NCBI GenBank assembly: GCA_003482555.1
Contig: DMYQ01000085.1
Coordinates: forward strand, 1,483 to 9,046
Direction: 5' to 3'
Length of the DNA stretch: 7,564 bases
DNA from: Janthinobacterium sp.
GTDB lineage: Bacteria; Pseudomonadota; Gammaproteobacteria; Burkholderiales; Burkholderiaceae_D
This document shows, one piece after another, positions 1 through 6,142 of the stretch (within the stretch, counting starts at the first letter, position 1; the number at the start of each line of letters is the position of its first letter). The translations under genes were made by a program, and so were the position numbers. The notes below the pieces were generated by a model that worked only from the letters and a program-made list of their open reading frames with translations, did not search any database and had not been told where the DNA came from.

Positions 1-26
1 CGCAGGCTTCGCGCGCGGCGCCAGCG

Positions 27-50
27 GCCCGGTGTCCGGCTCCGGGCTTT
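27..50 (+). terminator. Possible intrinsic terminator of an upstream gene
   Basis: GCCCGG (27-32) and CCGGGC (42-47) form a perfect 6-bp G/C stem around a 9-base loop, followed by only three T residues before a run of C. It would suit the end of a gene lying left of the window. The short U-tract makes it weak, and GC-rich DNA yields such stems by chance. Confidence 0.25.
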
Positions 51-60
51 CCCCACATTG

Positions 61-91
61 TTGCCACGCACGGCCTCATCCGCATTAAAAT
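61..91 (+). promoter_or_regulatory. Possible promoter of the glucokinase-regulator gene
   Basis: TTGCCA at 61-66 resembles a -35 box and TAAAAT at 86-91 (or TTAAAA at 85-90) resembles a -10 box, with an 18-19 base spacer. This AT-rich island, followed by a T7 run at 96-102, stands out in very GC-rich DNA and lies about 60 bases upstream of the chosen start codon. The remainder of 1-158 shows no credible coding region. I see no clear HexR-type palindrome here, so autoregulation cannot be argued from the sequence. Confidence 0.35.
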
Positions 92-158
92 CTTGTTTTT
101 TTCTATCCAACGACGCGGCGGGCGCCGCGCGCCAACCGCAGGAAGAGACCAGCATTCC

Positions 159-2069
159 ATGAAACCAGACGATATTGCGGAAGTCTCCGTGGCCGAAGCG
201 GCCGACCGCTTCAGCGACGGGCCGCGCCTGCTGGCCGACATCGGCGGCACCAACGCCCGCTTCGTGCTGGAAACCCGCTCCGGCCAGTTCGACGCCGTGG
301 CCGTGCTGCGCTGCGACGACTACCCCTCGCTGCTGGACGCCATCGCCGCCTACATGGGCGGCGCCGCCGCCAAGGCGGCCGGCGCGGCGCGGGTGCGCCA
401 CGCCGCCATCGCCATCGCCAATCCCATCGACGACGACGTCATCAAGATGATGAACCATCACTGGTTCTTTTCCATCGAAGCCATGCGCGCCGCGCTCGGC
501 CTCGACACCCTGCTGGTGGTGAACGACTTCACGGCGCTGGCGATGGCCCTGCCCCACCTGCGGCCCGAGCAGCGCCAGCAGATCGGCGGCGGCACGGCCC
601 GCGGCGACAGCGTGATCGGCCTGCTCGGTTCGGGCACCGGCCTGGGCGTGTCGGGCATGATCCCGGCCGGCGACCGCTGGATCGCGCTCGGCAGCGAAGG
701 CGGCCACGTCAGCTTCGCCCCCTGCGACCAGCGCGAAATGGACGTGCTGTCCTATGCCTGGCGCGAGCGCACCCACGTCTCGGCCGAGCGCCTCGCTTCC
801 GGGCGCGGCCTGGAATTGATTTACCGCGCCCTGTCGGAGCGGGCCGGGGCGCCGGACGCGGCGCCGCTGGCGGCGGCCGAGATCACCAGCCGCGCGCTCG
901 ACGGCAGTTGCGCCGTCTGCGTCGAGGCGATCGACTGCTTTTGCGCCATCCTCGGCTCGGCCGCCGGCAACCTGGCGATGACCCTGGGCGCCCTGGGCGG
1001 CATCTACATCGGCGGCGGCATCGTGCCGCGCCTGGGCGCGCTGTTCGCGCAATCGTCCTTCCGCCGCCGCTTCGAAGAAAAGGGCCGCCTGAGCGATTAC
1101 CTGGCTCACATCCCCACCTATGTCATCACGGCCGAACTGCCGACCTTTGTCGGCATCGGCGCGATCCTGGCGCAAAAGCTGAAACTGGCGCACGCCGGCG
1201 CCCCCATGCTGGAAAAGATACGCCAGGCGCGCGACCGCATGAGCCCCTCCGAATGCAAGGTGGCCGACTGGGTGTTGCGTGAAACGAACGCGGTGCTGAC
1301 CCTGCCGATCGCCGAAATCGCCCTGCGCAGCGGCGTCAGCCAGCCGACCGTGATGCGCTTTTGCCGCTCGCTGGGGGTGCAGGGCCTGGCCGACTTCAAG
1401 CTCAAGCTGGCGTCCGGGCTGACGGGCGGCGCCATCACGGTGGCCCACTGCCACGTTGAAATGTCCGATTCGGACGCGGAACTGGCGCGCAAGGTGCTGG
1501 GCAACAGCGCCTCGGCCGCGCTGGCCCTGCGCGACATGCTCGACATCCGCGCCCTGACGGCGGCCATCGAACTGCTGCGCCATGCCAACCGGGTGGAACT
1601 GTTCAGCGTCGGCAGCGCCCGCGTGGTGGCCGAAGACATGCAACAAAAACTGCTCAACCTGGGCATCGTCAGCAATTATTTTCCCGACCCGCAAGCGCAG
1701 GAAATGAGCGCGCGCCTGCTGAAAGCGGGCGACGTGGCCCTGGTCATCTCGCGCTCGGGCGCGCCGCCGGAGCTGCTCAAGTCGGTGAAGGCGGCGCGCG
1801 CCTGCGGCGCCCGCATCCTGGCCATCACCCCCAGCGGCGCCCCGCTGGCCAAGCTGGCCGACGTGCTCCTGACCTTGAACCACCCGGAAGGCAATCTGAA
1901 CTTCGTGCCGATGATCGTGCGCCTGCTGCAACTGATGTTGCTCGACATTTTGTCGGTCGGCCTGGCGCGGCGCGACACGGCGCAGCGCGGCCCCGACGAT
2001 GACGGCGGCGACGACCAGCCGGGCACCCGCGTCAGCGGCAAACTCAAATTCGGCGGCCACCTCGAATAA
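159..2069 (+). CDS. glk: Bifunctional glucokinase / RpiR (HexR-type) transcriptional regulator
   Basis: This 636-residue cytoplasmic protein fuses two full-length units. Residues about 22-343 are a glucokinase of the ROK-unrelated bacterial Glk family, which phosphorylates glucose with ATP. Visible motifs are the phosphate-binding ADIGGTNARF (26-35), NDF with catalytic base D123, GTGLG (159-163), EGGH (180-183) and the adenosine-side GGGI (286-289). Residues about 350-425 are an RpiR-type helix-turn-helix (SPSECKVADWVL, then SGVSQPTVMRFCRSLG). Residues about 460-605 are a SIS phosphosugar-binding domain (FSVGSARVVAEDMQQKL; ISRSGAPPELL). The C-terminal tail is polar and Asp/Gly-rich. ATG at 159 is preferred because AGGAAGAGA at 140-148 is a good ribosome site; a TTG at 93 would add an unconserved Arg-rich leader. 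The same fusion is annotated widely in Burkholderiales. The DNA targets and effector (possibly KDPG, as for HexR) are inferred. Confidence 0.93.
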   Translation: MKPDDIAEVSVAEAADRFSDGPRLLADIGGTNARFVLETRSGQFDAVAVLRCDDYPSLLDAIAAYMGGAAAKAAGAARVRHAAIAIANPIDDDVIKMMNHHWFFSIEAMRAALGLDTLLVVNDFTALAMALPHLRPEQRQQIGGGTARGDSVIGLLGSGTGLGVSGMIPAGDRWIALGSEGGHVSFAPCDQREMDVLSYAWRERTHVSAERLASGRGLELIYRALSERAGAPDAAPLAAAEITSRALDGSCAVCVEAIDCFCAILGSAAGNLAMTLGALGGIYIGGGIVPRLGALFAQSSFRRRFEEKGRLSDYLAHIPTYVITAELPTFVGIGAILAQKLKLAHAGAPMLEKIRQARDRMSPSECKVADWVLRETNAVLTLPIAEIALRSGVSQPTVMRFCRSLGVQGLADFKLKLASGLTGGAITVAHCHVEMSDSDAELARKVLGNSASAALALRDMLDIRALTAAIELLRHANRVELFSVGSARVVAEDMQQKLLNLGIVSNYFPDPQAQEMSARLLKAGDVALVISRSGAPPELLKSVKAARACGARILAITPSGAPLAKLADVLLTLNHPEGNLNFVPMIVRLLQLMLLDILSVGLARRDTAQRGPDDDGGDDQPGTRVSGKLKFGGHLE

Positions 2070-2084
2070 GCCCCACCTTTTGTC

Positions 2085-2090
2085 TATAAT
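2085..2090 (+). promoter_or_regulatory. Probable -10 box of the lacI-family gene
   Basis: A perfect TATAAT lies at 2085-2090 in the gap after the glucokinase-regulator stop codon. The hexamer 17 bases upstream, TCGAAT (2062-2067), matches the -35 consensus at only three positions and overlaps the end of the upstream gene. Transcription would start near 2097, giving the regulator mRNA a leader of about 95 bases. A strong -10 with a weak -35 suits a modestly expressed regulator. Confidence 0.5.
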
Positions 2091-2092
2091 GC

Positions 2093-2111
2093 CCCCATCA
2101 CAACAATGGGG
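2093..2111 (+). repeat. Inverted repeat at the predicted transcription start
   Basis: CCCCAT (2093-2098) and ATGGGG (2106-2111) form a perfect 6-bp inverted repeat around CACAACA. It starts three bases after the -10 box, so it covers the predicted transcription start. It could be a protein-binding site, a 5'-leader hairpin, or a poor terminator for the upstream gene, although no U-tract follows. It does not resemble a LacI-family operator, which would have a central CG. Confidence 0.3.
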
Positions 2112-2123
2112 TCGGGTCTCGCT

Positions 2124-2192
2124 ATGTCGGCGTACACAACAGTAGCTTCGCGTTCGTGCCTGGCGCCGCAGAAGATCGGGAACCGCGCCTGA
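2124..2192 (+). CDS. Possible 22-residue leader peptide upstream of the LacI regulator
   Basis: An ATG at 2124 (with an in-frame ATG at 2106) opens a short frame, starting MSAYTTVASRSC and ending QKIGNRA, whose TGA (2190-2192) shares its last base with the ATG of the regulator gene (2192-2194). The regulator's own ribosome site is poor, so translation of this leader could deliver ribosomes to it by termination-reinitiation. A ribosome site for the leader itself is only a G-rich stretch at 2108-2117. I recognise no homologue, and a 23-codon frame can occur by chance. Confidence 0.25.
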   Translation: MSAYTTVASRSCLAPQKIGNRA

Positions 2193-3289
2193 TGGCCCAG
2201 ACCAAGTCCGCCGAACGGGGTTTGAGCGGCGCCACCGTGTATGACGTGGCCCGCCTGGCCGGCGTGTCGGCGATGACGGTGTCGCGCGTGATCAACGGTC
2301 GCGCCGGCGTCAGCGCCGGCACGCGCGACAAGGTCGGCGCCGCCATCGAGGCGCTCAAGTATCAGCCCAACCTGGCCGCGCGCGCGGCCCGCACCGGCAC
2401 CTTGCGCGTCGGTTTGTTGTACAGCAATCCGAGCGCGGCCTTCCTCAGCGAATTTCTGGTCGGGGCGATGGATCAGTGCGGCCAGTGCGGCGGCCAGTTG
2501 ATACTGGAGCGCTGCGACGACGCCAGCAGCCAGCGCGCCGCCATCGACAGGCTGATCGACGGCGGTGTCGACGGCATTCTGGTGCCGCCGCCGCTGTGCG
2601 ACTCGCGCTCGGCTCTCAAGCGGCTGGCCGAGATCGGCATGCCCAGCGTGGCCGTGGCCACGGCCCGCCCCGCCGCCGGCGTGGCCGCCGTGCGCATCGA
2701 CGATTACCAGGGCGCGCTGGCGATGACGCGCTATCTGATCGGCTTGGGGCATTCGGATATCGCCTTCATCAAGGGCGACCCGAAGCACACGCCGGCGCAG
2801 TTGCGGCACCAGGCTTTCGAGGATGCGATGCGCGAAGCCGGCCTGGCGGTGGCGCCGGAACGGCTGGCGCAAGGTTATTTCACCTACCGCTCGGGGCTGG
2901 CGGCGGCGCGCCAGTTGCTGGCCGCGCCGACCCGCCCCAGCGCCATTTTCGCCAGCAACGACGACATGGCCGCCGCCGCGCTGGCGGTGGCGCACGGCAT
3001 GCACCTGGCGGTGCCGGGCGCGCTGACGGTATGCGGCTTCGATGACACGCCGGTGGCGACGACGGTGTGGCCGGAGCTGACCACCGTCCACCAACCGATC
3101 GCCGACATGGCGCGCGCCGCCGTCACCCTGCTGGTCGAAGAGATCCGCCGCCGGCGCGCGGGCGAGCCGCGCGCCGCCATCCACCAATTGCTGGAATTTA
3201 CGCTGGTGGTGCGCGCCTCGTCCAGCGCGCCGGACGGGCCCGGGCACGCTGGCGCGGCGGCGCGGGCCGGCTTGGACGCCGGGCGCTGA
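2192..3289 (+). CDS. LacI-family transcriptional regulator
   Basis: The 365-residue protein has the usual LacI layout. The N-terminal helix-turn-helix is at residues 15-36 (TVYDVARLAGVSAMTVSRVI), followed by the hinge (YQPNLAARAAR, 57-67) and a periplasmic-binding-protein-like sensor domain (about 70-345), including SNDDMAAAAL and GFDDTPVATTVWPELTTV. The tail after about 343 is a low-complexity Ala/Gly/Pro stretch. ATG 2192 is preferred; GTG at 2156 would add 12 unconserved residues. The only ribosome-site candidate is GGGA at 2178-2181, a little far upstream. The usual minor-groove leucine of the hinge appears to be Ala66. The gene converges on the AGE-kinase fusion, whose promoter carries a LacI-type palindrome, so local control of sugar use is the likely role. 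The effector is unknown. Confidence 0.9.
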   Translation: MAQTKSAERGLSGATVYDVARLAGVSAMTVSRVINGRAGVSAGTRDKVGAAIEALKYQPNLAARAARTGTLRVGLLYSNPSAAFLSEFLVGAMDQCGQCGGQLILERCDDASSQRAAIDRLIDGGVDGILVPPPLCDSRSALKRLAEIGMPSVAVATARPAAGVAAVRIDDYQGALAMTRYLIGLGHSDIAFIKGDPKHTPAQLRHQAFEDAMREAGLAVAPERLAQGYFTYRSGLAAARQLLAAPTRPSAIFASNDDMAAAALAVAHGMHLAVPGALTVCGFDDTPVATTVWPELTTVHQPIADMARAAVTLLVEEIRRRRAGEPRAAIHQLLEFTLVVRASSSAPDGPGHAGAAARAGLDAGR

Positions 3290-3303
3290 ACCCGGTTGCA
3301 AGC

Positions 3304-3320
3304 GGCGCCGCGCGGGCGCC
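3304..3320. terminator. Weak hairpin between convergent genes
   Basis: Two copies of the self-complementary GGCGCC (3304-3309 and 3315-3320) can pair around a 5-base loop in the 33-base gap between the converging regulator and fused-enzyme genes. The position suits a shared bidirectional terminator. No T-run follows on either strand, so intrinsic termination would be inefficient. Confidence 0.25.
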
Positions 3321-3322
3321 TG

Positions 3323-5440
3323 TCAAGACAGGACGCTGGCCTGGAACAGGCGTTCCACCAGGGCCAGCTCGGGCGGCGCCGCGCCGGCCGCCAGGCAGGC
3401 GCCCGCCCCCGCCGCAACGGCGAAGCGCAGGTGCTGGCCGCCGTCGTGGGCGGGCCGGTACATCAAACTGAACAGCAGGCCGCCTATGCTGGCGTCGCCG
3501 GCGCCGACCGAATCGACCACGTCGATCCTGGGCGGCGCCGCCTGCCACACGGCACCCTCGCGATACAGCGCCGCGCCCTGGGCCCCCTTCGTGTACAGAT
3601 AGGTCGCGTGCGGATTCCAGCCCCGCAAAGTGGAAAACGCGGCTTCGATGTCGTCGCCGCGGAACAGCCCCTGCAAATCCTCGTCCGACACCTTGATCAC
3701 GTCGGCCAGCTCGGTCATGCGGCGCAGGGTGGCGTCGTAACGATGATCCATCAGCACGCGGAAGTTCGGGTCGTAACTGATTTTCGCGCCGGCCGCCTTC
3801 AGTTCGGCCGCCAGCGCCAGCAGCTTGCCGGCCAGCGGCTGGCGCGCCAGGCTGATGCCGCCGAAGTGCACCCACTGGACTTGCTTTTGCCAGCGGGGCG
3901 GCAACAGCGCCGCGTCGAAATGCAGGTCGGCGCTGTCGTCGCCGACGAAAAAATACTGCGGCGGGCTCAGTTGGTGGACGATGGCCAGCAGCGGCGATTT
4001 GTCCAGCCGCTGCAGGAAGCGCGGGTCCAGCCCGGCGGCCGCGTTGGCGCCGGCCAGCGCGTCGCCGAAGACGTCGCGGCTGACGGCGCCGGCGAAGGCG
4101 CTGCGCACGCCCAGGCGCGCCATCACGCGCGCCACGTTCCAGGTCGAACCGCCCACTTGCGCGCTCCAGGTGTCGGCGCCGCTGCGCAGCATGTCGGTGA
4201 GCGCCTCGCCCGCCGCCACGAACGCCGGCAGGGCCGGCTCGAGCACGTTCAACACTTCATAGCAGGCGCCCATGGTGTGGTAATCGACCTTGCCGGCCGG
4301 GCTTTTCTCAATACTCAGCTTGCCGTTCTCCGGACCCAGGATGCGGTACCAGGCGCCGTGCGCGTGGTCGACGAAATGCTCCCAGCTGTAGCGCCATATC
4401 TTGGCGTAGCAGTCCCAGTAGCGCTGTTCGCCCGTGCGCGCCGCCAGCAGCGCGGCCGCCGCCAGGCTTTCGGCTTGCACCCAGAAATACTTGTCGCCGT
4501 CGCAGATCTCGCCATCCGGGCCGAAGCCGTAAGAGATGCCGCCGTGTTCGGCGTCCCAGGCTTGCGCCAGCGCCGCGTCGAACAGTTGCGCGGCGCGGGG
4601 CGCCAGCCAGTCGGACGGGCCGGCCAGCGCGCCGGCGTGGCGCTCCATGATCAACAGCAGCTTGGCCCATTCGGTGAAGTGGCCCGGTTGGTAGCCCCAG
4701 GGGCGGAAGATATTGCTCTTGTCGTGGAGGTTGTATTCCCAGTCTATCGTCCAGTCGGGCCGGTAGTGCTCCCAGATCAAGCCGCCGGCCAGCGCCGCCT
4801 GGCGCACCGTGATGTTGTGCGCCAGGGTCTCGGCGCGCAGCAGGTAGCGGGTCTCGCCGCTGGCCTCGTAGGCGGCCAGCAGCGCTTCGCAGGCGTGCAT
4901 ATTGGCGTTCTGGCCACGGTAGGGATCCAGCGTAGCCCAGTCGGCGCTGGCCTGGTCGGCGTACAGGCCATGCTCGGGCTGCCAAAAGCGCTTCTCCATC
5001 AGGGCAAAGGTTTCGTCGAGGTGGGCGCGCGCCTCTTCCACGCCGGCAAGCAAAGCGTGCGCGTAGGCCAGCAGCACGAAGGCCAGGCCGTAGCAGTGGT
5101 TGCTGGCGTCGATGACGCTCTTGCCGCCATCGCGCCATGCCAATTGCCAGGCGTAGCCGCCGGTTTCCGGGTCGCGGTGGGCGTCGCGCAGGAAGGCCAG
5201 GCCGTGGCGCACGGCGGCCAGGTAGTCGGCGTCGCCGAACTGGCGGTAAGCCATCGCATAGTTGAAGATGAAGCGGGTGCTGCTCACCAGGTGCCGGGTC
5301 GCGCTATCGTAGACCGTGCCGTCGTCGAGGAAGAAATGGTAAAAGCCACCGCTCGGATCGATGCAGCGCGGGTGGTAAAAACGCATCGTGTGGGCTATGT
5401 GCCCGAGCAAGGTGTCGGGCGAACGGAAGTCTGGTGTCAT
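3323..5440 (-). CDS. Fused AGE-family sugar epimerase/isomerase and PfkB-family sugar kinase
   Basis: A single uninterrupted frame encodes 705 residues. Residues about 8-402 are an N-acylglucosamine 2-epimerase (AGE) superfamily alpha/alpha barrel. R56, H182 (in NANMHACEAL), H254 and E257 (in QPGHFTEWAKLL) and H388 (in DYHTMGACYE) fit the active-site pattern of AGE/YihS sugar isomerases. Residues about 407-705 are a complete PfkB/ribokinase-type kinase: GEALTDML start, GGSTWNVARVMARLG (430-444) and VDSVGAGDAS (642-651) with catalytic base D649. The join is only a few residues (EPALPAF), and neither domain looks truncated. The most economical reading is aldose to ketose followed by phosphorylation, for example mannose to fructose to fructose-6-phosphate in the cytoplasm; the substrate is inferred. 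ATG 5440 is chosen because an upstream start at 5536 would read through the promoter and operator and add 32 unconserved residues. GGGA just upstream is a modest ribosome site. Confidence 0.9.
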   Translation of the reverse strand: MTPDFRSPDTLLGHIAHTMRFYHPRCIDPSGGFYHFFLDDGTVYDSATRHLVSSTRFIFNYAMAYRQFGDADYLAAVRHGLAFLRDAHRDPETGGYAWQLAWRDGGKSVIDASNHCYGLAFVLLAYAHALLAGVEEARAHLDETFALMEKRFWQPEHGLYADQASADWATLDPYRGQNANMHACEALLAAYEASGETRYLLRAETLAHNITVRQAALAGGLIWEHYRPDWTIDWEYNLHDKSNIFRPWGYQPGHFTEWAKLLLIMERHAGALAGPSDWLAPRAAQLFDAALAQAWDAEHGGISYGFGPDGEICDGDKYFWVQAESLAAAALLAARTGEQRYWDCYAKIWRYSWEHFVDHAHGAWYRILGPENGKLSIEKSPAGKVDYHTMGACYEVLNVLEPALPAFVAAGEALTDMLRSGADTWSAQVGGSTWNVARVMARLGVRSAFAGAVSRDVFGDALAGANAAAGLDPRFLQRLDKSPLLAIVHQLSPPQYFFVGDDSADLHFDAALLPPRWQKQVQWVHFGGISLARQPLAGKLLALAAELKAAGAKISYDPNFRVLMDHRYDATLRRMTELADVIKVSDEDLQGLFRGDDIEAAFSTLRGWNPHATYLYTKGAQGAALYREGAVWQAAPPRIDVVDSVGAGDASIGGLLFSLMYRPAHDGGQHLRFAVAAGAGACLAAGAAPPELALVERLFQASVLS

Positions 5441-5458
5441 GGTAAATCCCGGTGAGTC

Positions 5459-5472
5459 TGTTATCGATAACA
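5459..5472. promoter_or_regulatory. LacI-family operator (perfect 14-base palindrome)
   Basis: TGTTATCGATAACA is a perfect palindrome with the central CG and TG...CA ends typical of LacI-family operators (it fits TGNNANCGNTNNCA). It lies 18 bases upstream of the fused-enzyme start codon and immediately downstream of that gene's predicted -10 box, where a bound repressor would block transcription initiation. The regulator encoded at 2192-3289 is the obvious candidate to bind it, though another LacI-family protein of the genome could do so. Confidence 0.75.
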
Positions 5473-5475
5473 ACG

Positions 5476-5505
5476 ATGATAGCACGGGGTTGGACGGCGC
5501 CACAA
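5476..5505 (-). promoter_or_regulatory. Probable promoter of the AGE-kinase fusion gene
   Basis: Reading on the minus strand, TTGTGG (5505-5500) and TATCAT (5481-5476) resemble -35 and -10 boxes with an 18-base spacer. The predicted transcription start falls inside the palindrome at 5459-5472, the classical layout for repression. The leader would be about 25-35 bases. Confidence 0.5.
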
Positions 5506-5535
5506 TGGCTGGCTCCAGGCTCCCCTTTTTTGGCA

Positions 5536-5541
5536 TACAAT
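5536..5541 (+). promoter_or_regulatory. Possible -10 box for the isochorismatase-like gene
   Basis: TACAAT at 5536-5541 is the best -10 candidate in the AT-rich stretch 5526-5564; TTTATA at 5545-5550 is an alternative. Neither has a good -35 partner at the right spacing. The gene clearly needs a promoter here because its left neighbour is divergent. Confidence 0.3.
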
Positions 5542-5575
5542 GACTTTATATCAATTCGTATTTTGGAGTCCACCG

Positions 5576-6142
5576 ATGCGCACGGAAGTGGCGGCACTGA
5601 TCATCATCGACATGCAAAAAGGCATGGCCAACCCGGCCGTCGGTCCCCGCAACAATCCTGCGGCGGAAGGCAATATCGCCTTGCTGCTGCAGGCCTGGCG
5701 CGCCGTGGACGGGCCTGTGGTCCATGTGCGGCACATTTCCAGGACACCCGGTTCAGTGTTCTGGCCGGGCCAGTCCGGCGCCGAATTCCAGGACGCGCTG
5801 GCGCCGCTGGCGCACGCCCATGTGGTGGAAAAGAACGTGCCGGACACCTTCATCAACAGCGGCCTGGAACGCTGGTTGCGCGCGCGCGGCATCGAGCGCC
5901 TGGTCGTCGTCGGGGTCAGCACCAACAACTCGGTCGAGGCCAGCGTGCGCACGGCCGGCAATCTGGGTTTCGACGTCGCCGTGGCGGAAGACGCCTGCTT
6001 CGCCTTCGACAAGGTCGACTACGCCGGCACCCAACGCAGCGGCGCCGAGGTACACGCGATGGCGCTGGCCAACCTGGATGGCGAGCACGCCCGCATCACG
6101 ACGACGGCGGCCCTGCTGGCCGCCTTGCCAGCGGGACGCTGA
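5576..6142 (+). CDS. Isochorismatase-like (cysteine hydrolase superfamily) protein
   Basis: The 188-residue cytoplasmic protein has the full isochorismatase-like alpha/beta fold. Near the N-terminus ALIIIDMQKGM carries the conserved D12. EKNVPDTFINSGLERWL supplies the conserved K87 and the small-residue loop. VVVGVSTNNSVEASVRTAGN (110-129) is the nucleophile loop, but the expected cysteine is Ser119. From memory, a TNNSVEA-type loop recurs in a subgroup of this superfamily, so the change looks lineage-specific and not like decay; EntB/PhzD-type isochorismatases also act without the cysteine. Members hydrolyse amides, imides or vinyl ethers; no substrate can be assigned here. ATG 5576 is supported by GGAG at 5565-5568 seven bases upstream. 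The stop codon overlaps the next start (TGATG), indicating co-translation with the phosphoesterase. Confidence 0.88.
   Translation: MRTEVAALIIIDMQKGMANPAVGPRNNPAAEGNIALLLQAWRAVDGPVVHVRHISRTPGSVFWPGQSGAEFQDALAPLAHAHVVEKNVPDTFINSGLERWLRARGIERLVVVGVSTNNSVEASVRTAGNLGFDVAVAEDACFAFDKVDYAGTQRSGAEVHAMALANLDGEHARITTTAALLAALPAGR

Noticed and set aside
1..158. Gene remnant or divergent gene start on the - strand, from the ATG at 58-56
   Set aside because: The reading (MWGKPGAGHRAAGAA) is low complexity, has no ribosome site and cannot be matched to a family.
2084..3301. 405-codon open frame on the - strand opposite the LacI regulator
   Set aside because: It is compositionally biased (Arg/Ala/Gly/His) and without domains; the plus strand carries a complete LacI-family protein.
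3296..5455. 719-codon open frame on the + strand opposite the AGE-kinase fusion
   Set aside because: Its translation is Arg/Gly/Ala/Gln-rich with no recognisable domain, whereas the minus strand encodes two intact enzyme domains. Long antisense frames are expected opposite GC-rich genes with strong third-position bias.
5452..6141. N-terminal extension of the metallophosphoesterase frame back to 5452
   Set aside because: The extension is a frame shadow of the isochorismatase-like gene, rich in Arg/Gly, and the phosphoesterase fold starts at the Met coded at 6142.
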